The notes: generated by a model not told the origin, from the sequence alone. Shown: positions 1 to 5,778, counted from the stretch's first letter. The stretch is DNA of 5,802 nt from an uncultured Acidimicrobiales bacterium (GCA_938008925.1 CALLIQ010000716.1:1-5802), one strand, 5' to 3'. Made by a program: numbers and translations.

Positions 1-428
1 CGGCGGGCACCGCCGAACGCAGCGTCGTAGCCACCGGCGTCGAGGGCCTGCTTGAGCGCCTGGGTCTTCATCACGTCGGTGTAGTTCTTCGAACCGTGAT
101 CGAACGGGTTGATGCCCTGCTCGAGCCCTTCCTGGTTCGTCCACGAGATCAGCTCGAAGCCCATCTCCTCCGCCATGCGATCGCGGAAGGTGATCATCTC
201 TTGGAACTTCCACGTGGTGTTCACGTGGAGCAAGGGGAACGGGATCTTGCCGGGGTGGAAGGCCTTCCTCGCCAGGTGCAGCAGCACCGAGGAGTCCTTG
301 CCGATCGAGTAGAGCATGACGGGTCGCTCGAATTGCGAGACGACCTCACGCATGATGTGGATGCTCTCGGCTTCGAGCTGCTTCAGGTGCGTGAGACGCA
401 GCTCGGGCGGAAGGGTGGCAGTGGCCAT
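1..428 (-). CDS. cysD: Sulfate adenylyltransferase subunit 2 (CysD), N-terminal part, cut by the window edge
   Basis: CysD is the small, ATP-pyrophosphatase-type subunit of ATP sulfurylase. With the GTPase subunit CysN it makes adenosine 5'-phosphosulfate from ATP and sulfate, the first step of cytoplasmic sulfate assimilation. The first 142 residues of a family usually near 300 are present; the rest lies beyond position 1. Family signatures are clear: RLTHLKQLEAESIHI (11-25), the PP-loop SIGKDSS (41-47), LHLARKAF (50-57), INPFDHGS (106-113) and DAAFGGAR (135-142). The ATG at 428 is chosen because GGAG lies 9 nt upstream and RLTHL falls at the usual distance from the N-terminus. One oddity is residue 70: the usual HVDT motif reads HVNT here. 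The gene follows cvnD in the same direction after 127 nt, so it probably has its own promoter. cysN would be expected next, outside the window. Identification is near certain; the activity of this variant is not shown. Confidence 0.96.
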   Translation of the reverse strand, partial: MATATLPPELRLTHLKQLEAESIHIMREVVSQFERPVMLYSIGKDSSVLLHLARKAFHPGKIPFPLLHVNTTWKFQEMITFRDRMAEEMGFELISWTNQEGLEQGINPFDHGSKNYTDVMKTQALKQALDAGGYDAAFGGAR

Positions 429-555
429 TGAGTCGTACTCCGGGGAGGGGTCGAACACCAAGTATGTCGGGTTGGTCGATGATCCAGTAGGACCATCTGA
501 CCCACCGTCATGAGTATGTGAACCCGGGCGGCTCGATGCCGCTCGACGAGCGAAA
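429..555 (-). promoter_or_regulatory. Intergenic leader upstream of cysD, with ribosome binding site
   Basis: This 127-nt gap separates the cvnD stop from the cysD ATG. The ribosome binding site GGAG (438-441) sits 9 nt before the ATG and supports that start. A CATACT hexamer (minus strand, around 461-466) matches a -10 box at four of six positions, but no convincing -35 partner lies 17-18 nt upstream. The 7-mer ACATACT occurs twice on the minus strand, at 461-467 and 513-519. The length and the ribosome binding site make a cysD promoter plausible. I do not recognise a riboswitch or a known sulfur-regulator operator. Confidence 0.35.
528..542 (-). terminator. Weak hairpin after cvnD, possible transcription end
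   Basis: Just past the cvnD stop, GCGGC and GCCGC form a perfect 5-bp stem around the 5-nt loop ATCGA. A second small palindrome, GCTCGTCGAGC (541-551), lies against it and shares two bases, so the two cannot fold together fully. No run of T follows, so this is not a classic intrinsic terminator. It could still slow polymerase or protect the 3' end, as U-less hairpins may do in actinobacteria. Confidence 0.25.
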
Positions 556-1182
556 TCAGCGGTTGAGCAGGTCGGACCTGCGCAGACGACGCTTGCCGCC
601 CTGTGCGGCCAGAAGGGCCATCAGGAAATCGATCAGCGTGATCAACGCAGCCTGCACCTGGTCCGCCTCCATCGCGTTCGTGTTGAACACGGGGATGTCG
701 GCGGCGATGGCGAGCGCTTCTCGAATCGCAGCGGGGTCGGCCCATGGTGAGTCGGGGAACTCGTTGATGGCGACAACGAACGGGATCCCACGCTCTTCGA
801 AGTAGTCGATCACGGGGAACGAATCGTCGAAACGGCGGGTGTCGATCAACACCACGGCCCCGAGAGCGCCCATGGTGATCTTGTCCCACATGAACGAGAA
901 GCGGCTCTGTCCAGGGGTACCGAAGAGGTACAGCACGAGCTGATCGGTGACCGAAATGCGGCCGAAGTCCATGGCGACGGTCGTCGACTGCTTTGCGCTG
1001 ACCTTCGAGACGTCGTCGTGGTTCGAAGCCGCCTCGGTCATGTTCTCCTCGGTGCGCAGCGGAGGAATCTCCGAGACGGCACCGACGAAGGTGGTCTTGC
1101 CGACGCCGAAGCCGCCGGCGACGACGAGCTTGGCGGACGTTGCCTTGCCGGCCGCTGCGTTCGGGGGTGGGGCTCCGGTCAT
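556..1182 (-). CDS. cvnD: Conservon small GTPase CvnD (Ras/MglA-like)
   Basis: CvnD is the GTP-binding switch of the conservon, expected at the inner face of the membrane with CvnA-C. The 208-residue length fits the family. Motifs in order are the P-loop GGFGVGKT (23-30), the effector/G2 region with STTVAMDFGRI (66-76) and its conserved threonines, LFGTPGQSRFSFMWD (86-100) covering G3, the family signature GALGAVVLIDTRRF (105-118), and DYFEERGIPFVVAINEF (126-142) leading to G4. G4 is unusual: the NKxD equivalent reads NEFP, with an aspartate only at 144. The G5 stretch reads FNTNAMEADQ rather than the common C/DAR form. The C-terminus is strongly basic (KRRLRR, about 198-203), which might help membrane contact. 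The start overlaps the cvnC stop (ATGA), and GGGAG lies 7 nt upstream at 1190-1194. Family assignment is firm; guanine specificity is open. Confidence 0.95.
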   Translation of the reverse strand: MTGAPPPNAAAGKATSAKLVVAGGFGVGKTTFVGAVSEIPPLRTEENMTEAASNHDDVSKVSAKQSTTVAMDFGRISVTDQLVLYLFGTPGQSRFSFMWDKITMGALGAVVLIDTRRFDDSFPVIDYFEERGIPFVVAINEFPDSPWADPAAIREALAIAADIPVFNTNAMEADQVQAALITLIDFLMALLAAQGGKRRLRRSDLLNR

Positions 1183-1550
1183 GACTTCGCTCCCAGCTTG
1201 AGTAGTGCGGCGCGGATCAACTGCAGGCTTTCCATGTTCACTTCCTCGACGACATCAGCCGCCTCGAGGTAGCCGGAATCGACGAGCTCGGACACCAGAA
1301 CCAAGCTCGACAACATCGGCAGGCCCAGGTGGGCGGAGATCTCGGCGATCGAGTTCGGCTCGGAGGCGAACTCGACGATGTCGCGTCGCTCGAAGCTCAG
1401 TTCCCCGATGCGGGCCTGACCGTCCGCGGTTCGACACACACGACTCTCGAGCGGGAGCTCTTCGGCCTCCTTGAGGGAAGCTCTGCCTCCCGTGACCAGG
1501 AATGACCGAACGACACGGTCTCCGGTCGGGGCTTCATCGTCGAGCGGCAT
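1179..1550 (-). CDS. cvnC: DUF742 protein CvnC
   Basis: This is the third conservon component, a 123-residue DUF742 protein of the usual length. Its biochemical role is not settled; in Streptomyces it associates with the other Cvn proteins. The family hallmarks are an N-terminal VRSFLVTGGR (14-23, compare the common VRPYALTGGR form) and a winged-helix-like segment from SIAEISAHLGLP to DSGYLE (67-96). A final helix (about 104-119) follows. The helix-turn-helix appearance suggests DNA or protein contact, but no DNA-binding role is shown. The ATG lies 3 nt after the cvnB stop, in the same frame, and has no convincing Shine-Dalgarno sequence, so translation probably depends on ribosomes finishing cvnB. 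No other start codon would preserve the TGGR motif. The 3' end overlaps cvnD by 4 nt. Confidence 0.93.
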   Translation of the reverse strand: MPLDDEAPTGDRVVRSFLVTGGRASLKEAEELPLESRVCRTADGQARIGELSFERRDIVEFASEPNSIAEISAHLGLPMLSSLVLVSELVDSGYLEAADVVEEVNMESLQLIRAALLKLGAKS

Positions 1551-1553
1551 CGT

Positions 1554-1961
1554 TCACACGCTCAGCGAGTTCTTCAGTTGGGCGATGACTTCGGGCGAGA
1601 GGACCGAACCCGCTTGCTCTGCCAGTCGAGTCATCTCGTAGCCGACCAGGCCGAGATCGGCGCTGTGCTCGGTGACGACCGCCAAGCTGGCGCTGTCGGA
1701 CACCCGAACGATCAGGATCCAACCGGACTCGGTCTCGATCACCTGTCGGGCGACCGGCAAGATGTCGAACGTCTCGGCAGCCGACTCGGTGAGACTCGCC
1801 AATCCGGACGTGATGGCGGCGAACTGGTCAGCCTGCACCCCGCTCATCCCCGTGGAATGGGCGAGGCTCATGCCATCGGCCGACACCGTCTGAGCGTGGA
1901 GCACGCCGGGGGTCTCATCGACGAACGAGGTGATCATCCACGTGATGTCAGTCGGATTCAT
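1554..1961 (-). CDS. cvnB: Roadblock/LC7 domain protein CvnB
   Basis: This is the second conservon component, a 135-residue single-domain roadblock/LC7 protein. Such proteins dimerise and often act as adaptors or regulators of small GTPases (as MglB does for MglA), so a partnership with CvnD is likely. The signature is WMITSFVDETPGVLHAQ (8-24) followed by TVSADGMSLAHS (25-36), matching the family form FV..PGV.HA.VVSADGL.LA. The next helix, QADQFAAITSGLASL, and the strand SGWILIVRVSDSASLAVV complete the alpha/beta fold. There is no signal peptide or membrane segment, so it is cytoplasmic. The start is fixed by AGGGAG 6 nt upstream and by the ATGA overlap with the cvnA stop. A single TGA plus one ACG codon separates it from cvnC in the same frame. 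Confidence is high. Confidence 0.95.
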   Translation of the reverse strand: MNPTDITWMITSFVDETPGVLHAQTVSADGMSLAHSTGMSGVQADQFAAITSGLASLTESAAETFDILPVARQVIETESGWILIVRVSDSASLAVVTEHSADLGLVGYEMTRLAEQAGSVLSPEVIAQLKNSLSV

Positions 1962-4741
1962 GGTTGGCTCCCTGGCTGGGTGTCGTTGTGACTCGATGGG
2001 TTGTCGGCGCTGCCGGTTGCTTTGGTGACGCCCTGCTGGAAGCCGACGAGGCTCGAGGCGAACGCTCGGCCGGCTTCCTTGATGTCCGACGGTTGGCCGG
2101 TTTCGCGATCGGCTTCAGTACCGGCCTCGTCGTCGCTGGCTGCGAGACGGGCATAGCTCGGCGGTTCGGGAACGGGTTGTTCCGCCACGTGCTTGGCTCG
2201 GGTGGCTCCTGGATTGCGACGGGAGAGCGCCACGAACTCGCCGTTGGCACCCGTCGCTCCAAGCGTCGGGGCAGCCTCGGCCGACTCGCCGGCCGGTGCA
2301 GGAGCGTCTGTCTTGCGCTGGTTCTGGGCCGAGGCACGCTCCGCCTGAGCGACTTGATCGCCGAACGAACCCGACGGAGCCGAATCGCCATCGGCATCGG
2401 CGCCGCGACGGCGGCGAGGCAGCAGACTCGTGTCGAGGACCTCACGACCCTCGGGTGGGAGCGAGGGAGCGGGTGGAGCGAGCGGGGCTGTCAGGGCTGC
2501 CGGAGCGAGCGGGGCCTCGGGAATCGGGCTGACCGCTTCGGCCTGGGCCACCGAGGCTTCCTCGGCAACCGTTGCAGGAAGCTCGGGGGCCGCCTCGTCG
2601 GTGGTCGTGTCTTCGGTGGCGGTGAGCGCGTTGACCTCGCCCCATTGCGAGGGAGACAGTTCGGCGTCGCCGAGTGCGGTCGCAGGTTCGGGCGTCGGCT
2701 CGTCGATCGACAGATGCGCAAGTGCGGCATCGGGGGCCGCCTCGAGCTCGGCCGTCGGGGTGACGGCGAGCGCCGGGGTCGCTTCGGGTGCGGCGCCGGT
2801 GTCGGTCTGGTCGACATGGAGAAGGGTGCTCGGCACCATGATTCGAGCGGTCACACCACTGTTCTCGCCCGGCATCAGCTCGACTTCGATGCCGTGACGG
2901 GCGGCCAGTCGGCCGACCACGTGATGGCCGAGGAACTTCGATGAGGTTTCCTCGAGCGTGACGGCTTCGCTGATCTGGCGATTCGCCGATGCGATTTCGT
3001 CGGCCGACATACCCTTGCCCTGGTCGGCGACAGCCATGTAGTAGCCACCAGGGGTGTTGGTGGCGATGACCACCACCGGGGCGGTCGGCGGCGAGAACGA
3101 CAGCGCGTTCTCCATGAGCTCGGCGAGCAGGTGTGCGACGTCGGCGACGGCTTCGCCGTTGATCGAGGCTTCGCCACGGATGTCGAGATGGACTCGTTCG
3201 TAGCCCTCGACCTCGGCGAGCGCCGAACGGGCGACGTCGGCGACGGGCACCGGTTGGTCGAAGACGCGGGAGGCCCGGGCACCGGCGAGCACGAGAAGCG
3301 ACTCGGCATTTCGACGCATCCTCGTTGCGAGGTGGTCGACCTTGAACAGCTTCTCCAGCATCTCGGCATCGCGCTCTTCCTGCTCGAGCGAATCGAGATA
3401 GGAGAGGATTCGGGTGAGGAGCTTCTGGTTGCGTCGACCGAGGTTGACGAACATGTCGGCGACGGTTCGACGAGAAGCGGCCTGTTCGGCGGCGAGCTCG
3501 ACAGCGGTGCGGTGCATGTTGTTGAAGGCGTCGACCAGGTCGCCGATCTCGTCGTCGGTTTCGGCCTGGATCGGCACGACGTCGGGGACGGTCGCATCGT
3601 GGCCCTCTTCACGGAGAAGGGCGACGACGGCGGGGAGCTCTTCGCTCGCGATCTCGTGCGAGCGCTCGGTGAGTTCGAGAAGCGGACGGCGAATCGATCG
3701 AAAGCCCGACATGGCGATGAGCGACACGAGCAAGGCAACGATCGCGGCGGTCAGACCCTCGATCACGAGCCGCTGGTTTGCGGACGATCGAGCGTCGAGG
3801 GCGTCCTGCTGCGCACCCTCGATGATGGTGAGGTCGAGCTGATCGAGCTCTTGGGTGAGCTCACGCAAGAAGCCGAGCGTCTGGAAGAACGAGTTACCGA
3901 AGATCTCCTCGGTGTTCGAGTTCGAGATGTTGCTCCGCAGGGAGCGGTAGTTCGTATAGGTGCTGGAATCGATCAGCTCGGACAGCTCCGCATCGTAGGG
4001 ATCGACGAGGAGCAGCGGGATCGTCGCTTCCGCAGCCTGCGCGCCGCTCGCGAGCTCCAGGGTCTGCGCCTGCAACACCTCGGATTCTTGGTCGGCGCCG
4101 AGTAGCGAGAGCGAGAGATAGCCCAGCGCCTCGAGTCGCACGGCCTCGTCGAACTGCAGCACCGCGTCGAACGAGGACAAGCTGGCCGCCGTCTCGGCGT
4201 CGAGGAGACCGTCAGGGTCGACCTCGACGGAATCGATGAGTGCCCGGACGACGTCGTTCATGGCGGCGAGCGAAACCGTCGATGACGTTGACGCGCTGCG
4301 CATCTCCGCCGGCCCGACCATCTCGTCGACATAGTCGATGCGGAAGGCTCGAATGTCGGTGCCGAGGAGATCGCGAGCCACGTCGAGATCGGCGTCGATC
4401 TGCTCGATGAAAGTCCGGACCTCGGGCGACACGTCGGGGTTGGTCAACGCACCGTTGATCGCCGCGTTCGTGGCCGGTCGGGTCACGTTGAAGAAGCGTG
4501 CGGCCTCGGTGCCATTCCGGTTCGTGATCACCGTGAACAGGCCGTCTCGTTCGGCACGGACCGAGGTCAGCACGTTGAACACGGCAACGTTCTCTTCGAC
4601 CTGGCTGAGCTGGTCGCCAGCGAGCTGGGACTGCTGACGCAGATCCTGGAGTCGCAGGGCTGCGAAGAACGCGACCGTCAACAACGGGACGATCAAGACG
4701 ATCAGCAGCTTGGTTCTCAGCGGGAGGCGACGGGTGTTCAT
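1958..4741 (-). CDS. cvnA: Conservon membrane sensor, histidine-kinase-like ATPase CvnA
   Basis: CvnA is the receptor-like component of the conservon. Taking the ATG at 4741 (927 residues), the order is: basic N-terminus, transmembrane helix 1 (11-30), an extracytoplasmic helical sensor (31-325) resembling NIT nitrate/sulfonate-sensing domains, helix 2 (327-347), HAMP (348-417), a coiled DHp-like segment (424-489) with MFVNLGRRNQKLLTR and KVDHLATRMRRN (His470), and a GHKL ATPase domain (about 529-639). The ATPase has an N-box ELMENALSFSPP (Asn545) and a G1 box ADQGKG (Asp573). The ATP-lid/G2 motif is odd: LGHHVVGRLAARHGI where relatives usually have LGL(F/Y)VVGRLA. A disordered Ala/Pro/Glu-rich tail of about 285 residues follows, with RRRR (776-779) and a terminal SLVGFQQGV motif (897-905) like one near the end of other CvnA proteins. 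The start at 4741 is preferred because AGGA (4750-4753) lies 8 nt upstream; in-frame ATGs at 4780 and 4789 are possible. Whether it phosphorylates a partner or only binds ATP is unknown. Confidence 0.93.
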   Translation of the reverse strand: MNTRRLPLRTKLLIVLIVPLLTVAFFAALRLQDLRQQSQLAGDQLSQVEENVAVFNVLTSVRAERDGLFTVITNRNGTEAARFFNVTRPATNAAINGALTNPDVSPEVRTFIEQIDADLDVARDLLGTDIRAFRIDYVDEMVGPAEMRSASTSSTVSLAAMNDVVRALIDSVEVDPDGLLDAETAASLSSFDAVLQFDEAVRLEALGYLSLSLLGADQESEVLQAQTLELASGAQAAEATIPLLLVDPYDAELSELIDSSTYTNYRSLRSNISNSNTEEIFGNSFFQTLGFLRELTQELDQLDLTIIEGAQQDALDARSSANQRLVIEGLTAAIVALLVSLIAMSGFRSIRRPLLELTERSHEIASEELPAVVALLREEGHDATVPDVVPIQAETDDEIGDLVDAFNNMHRTAVELAAEQAASRRTVADMFVNLGRRNQKLLTRILSYLDSLEQEERDAEMLEKLFKVDHLATRMRRNAESLLVLAGARASRVFDQPVPVADVARSALAEVEGYERVHLDIRGEASINGEAVADVAHLLAELMENALSFSPPTAPVVVIATNTPGGYYMAVADQGKGMSADEIASANRQISEAVTLEETSSKFLGHHVVGRLAARHGIEVELMPGENSGVTARIMVPSTLLHVDQTDTGAAPEATPALAVTPTAELEAAPDAALAHLSIDEPTPEPATALGDAELSPSQWGEVNALTATEDTTTDEAAPELPATVAEEASVAQAEAVSPIPEAPLAPAALTAPLAPPAPSLPPEGREVLDTSLLPRRRRGADADGDSAPSGSFGDQVAQAERASAQNQRKTDAPAPAGESAEAAPTLGATGANGEFVALSRRNPGATRAKHVAEQPVPEPPSYARLAASDDEAGTEADRETGQPSDIKEAGRAFASSLVGFQQGVTKATGSADNPSSHNDTQPGSQP
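1968..1973 (-). promoter_or_regulatory. Ribosome binding site of cvnB inside the end of cvnA
   Basis: AGGGAG lies 6 nt before the cvnB ATG (1961) and inside the last codons of cvnA. It is the strongest Shine-Dalgarno sequence in the cassette. It fixes the cvnB start and would allow cvnB to be translated above the level of coupling alone. Confidence 0.75.
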
Positions 4742-4749
4742 GGGGCGAG

Positions 4750-4753
4750 TCCT
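4750..4753 (-). promoter_or_regulatory. Ribosome binding site supporting the 4741 start of cvnA
   Basis: AGGA lies 8 nt before the ATG at 4741. The in-frame ATG at 4789 has only GGGTGA directly abutting it. The ATG at 4780 has that same GGGTGA 9 nt away. This favours 4741 and makes the protein begin MNTRRLPLRTKLL, a short basic stretch before the first membrane helix. Confidence 0.5.
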
Positions 4754-4756
4754 GTC

Positions 4757-4777
4757 GAGCGGGTGACGGCCCCGCTC
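4757..4777 (-). repeat. Perfect 7-bp inverted repeat in the cvnA leader
   Basis: GAGCGGG (4757-4763) and CCCGCTC (4771-4777) are exact reverse complements around a 7-nt spacer. The repeat ends 3 nt before the AGGA ribosome binding site of cvnA. As RNA it would be a GC-rich hairpin that could mask ribosome entry; as DNA it could be an operator. No T-run follows, so it is not an intrinsic terminator. If cvnA starts at 4789 it would lie inside the coding region. Confidence 0.5.
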
Positions 4778-4854
4778 CATCGGTCGCATTCACCCGATCT
4801 TGAGCTTCGTTTTCCGATTGGAAGTGACCAACGACCTATGCCGGTGAACCCTGA

Positions 4855-4869
4855 TGAGCCGGCAGCTCA
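4855..4869 (-). terminator. Weak hairpin after the transporter gene
   Basis: TGAGC and GCTCA form a perfect 5-bp stem around a 5-nt loop (TGCCG), 12 nt after the transporter stop codon. CC and GG can add two more pairs if three bases bulge. No T-run follows, so termination here is only a possibility. One arm lies in the duplicated sequence. Confidence 0.2.
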
Positions 4870-4887
4870 GGATCCGGCAGCTCAGGA
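4859..4887 (+). repeat. 15-bp-period tandem duplication across the transporter stop codon
   Basis: The 14-mer CCGGCAGCTCAGGA occurs at 4859-4872 and again at 4874-4887, a 15-bp period with one spacer base. On the coding strand the unit includes the TGA stop. The period is five codons, so a second TGA (4867-4869) falls in frame behind the first. Confidence 0.85.
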
Positions 4888-5778
4888 AGCAGTGCTCGCC
4901 GCAGCGGCTCGAGCCGTCGACGTCACGAGTGCGTACACCCCGGCAACGACCAACGTTCCGCCGACGAGTTCGGTGAAGCCGAGCACTTCATCGCGAATGA
5001 TCCACCCGAAGAAGACACCGAAGACAGGGATGAGGTAGGCGGTGGCAGCGGCCTGGGTGGGTGAGGCTCGCTGTGCAACCATCGCCATGAGAGCGAAGGT
5101 CACGGCATTCGCTGGAATCGCGGCGTAGAGCAAGGGAACGAGGAGACCGACAGACCAGTCGGTGCGACCAGCTCCCTCGACGAGCAGGGCGAAGGGAACC
5201 AGCACAGCAGCCGACATGGCCAACTGCACTCCGACCAACATGATGGGTGTCGTCCCAGCAAAGTCCTTCCACTTCAAGAAGACGTTCCCGAATGCCCATG
5301 CCAAGGCAGAGACGACGAGGGCTGCGATCCCGACGGCGGCGGTCTCGCCTCGCAGCGACGGCGATGCGAGCACGACGGTGCCGGTGAACCCAACGGCCAG
5401 GCCAATGAGGCCGAGCCGGCTCACGGCGACGCCCATGAGGAAGAATGCGAGGATCGCCGTGAACAGCGGCATCGTGCTCGCCACCAACGACGCGACACCA
5501 GCGGGCACACGATTCACGCCGACGATCAACAGCCCGCTCGAGACGGTCGTGATGCTGAACGACACGACGAAGATGCGACGGAGAACCGCAGGGTCCGTCG
5601 GCAACCGCTCACCACGGAGCAGTGCATATCCCAGGAGTGCTGAGCCACCCACCACGGTGCGCATGCCAGCCAACAACAGCGGCGTGGTGTGATCCAAAGC
5701 GAATTTCAAGACCGTGAAGTTGGCCCCGATCAGCACGGCGACGAGCCCCACGGTGAGCAGCACCAACCGGTTGCTCAT
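4882..5778 (-). CDS. EamA/DMT-family membrane transporter, ten helices
   Basis: This is an inner-membrane carrier of the drug/metabolite transporter superfamily with two EamA repeats. Members export or exchange amino acids, nucleotide-related metabolites or drugs; the substrate cannot be told from sequence. The 298 residues match the family length (about 280-310). Ten hydrophobic segments are visible near 6-26, 34-54, 68-88, 94-114, 122-139, 147-168, 178-200, 209-231, 240-261 and 268-286. The first five form repeat one and the last five repeat two. Typical features are the VPAGVASLVASTMPLF stretch (91-106) in helix 4 and its counterpart SPTQAAATAYLIPVFGV (239-255) in helix 9, followed by the charged turn RDE and GGTLVVAGVY (273-282). 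The start at 5778 places helix 1 directly after a short polar N-terminus; upstream there is only a weak CAGG. It reads towards cvnA 140 nt away and need not share its promoter. Confidence 0.93.
   Translation of the reverse strand: MSNRLVLLTVGLVAVLIGANFTVLKFALDHTTPLLLAGMRTVVGGSALLGYALLRGERLPTDPAVLRRIFVVSFSITTVSSGLLIVGVNRVPAGVASLVASTMPLFTAILAFFLMGVAVSRLGLIGLAVGFTGTVVLASPSLRGETAAVGIAALVVSALAWAFGNVFLKWKDFAGTTPIMLVGVQLAMSAAVLVPFALLVEGAGRTDWSVGLLVPLLYAAIPANAVTFALMAMVAQRASPTQAAATAYLIPVFGVFFGWIIRDEVLGFTELVGGTLVVAGVYALVTSTARAAAASTAS

Larger units (their letters stand above)
556..4741 (-). other. Conservon operon cvnABCD
   Basis: Four co-directional genes, read from 4741 down to 556, have the canonical conservon order: membrane sensor ATPase, roadblock/LC7 protein, DUF742 protein, small GTPase. 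Junctions are a 4-nt ATGA overlap (A/B), a 3-nt gap (B/C) and another 4-nt ATGA overlap (C/D), so transcription as one unit with coupled translation is very likely. In Streptomyces these products interact at the membrane and control development and secondary metabolism. What this copy controls cannot be read from the window. The cassette has gaps of 140 nt upstream and 127 nt downstream, consistent with an independent unit. Confidence 0.9.
4742..4881 (-). promoter_or_regulatory. Intergenic region between transporter gene and cvnA
   Basis: This 140-nt gap presumably carries the conservon promoter. An A-rich patch (GGAAAACGAAG on the minus strand, around 4805-4815) is the least GC-rich part, and a TTGGTC lies upstream of it, but no good -10 box follows at the right distance. 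No sigma-factor site can be named with confidence. The gap also holds the 7-bp inverted repeat and the duplicated end of the transporter gene, listed separately. Confidence 0.3.

Noticed and set aside
471..490. Possible dyad GGTCGATGATCC upstream of cysD as a regulator site
   Set aside because: Only the outer bases are symmetric and the inner positions do not pair, so it is below what chance would give in this composition.
96..513. Plus-strand open frames opposite cysD
   Set aside because: They are antisense to a highly conserved cysD sequence and have no supporting ribosome binding site or motif.
383..889. Minus-strand open frame of 168 codons across the end of cvnD and the start of cysD
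   Set aside because: It overlaps two firmly identified genes out of frame and its Arg/His-rich product resembles nothing known.
1578..1991. Plus-strand open frame of 137 codons opposite cvnB
   Set aside because: It mirrors cvnB in antisense, has no recognisable motif, and cvnB itself is unambiguous.
2440..2800. Possible nucleotide repeat array in the region coding for the CvnA tail
   Set aside because: The apparent repetition comes from Ala/Pro/Glu codons in low-complexity protein; no unit of fixed length recurs.
2875..3738. Minus-strand open frame of 287 codons in another frame of cvnA
   Set aside because: The product is a Ser/Arg/Pro-rich composition artefact overlapping the HAMP and ATPase-coding part of cvnA.
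1964..4105. Two long plus-strand open frames (1964-2944 and 3131-4105, about 325 codons each) opposite cvnA
   Set aside because: Their translations are Arg/Gly-rich and show no family motifs. They are antisense shadows of the strong GC-rich codon bias of cvnA, which has clear domains on the other strand.
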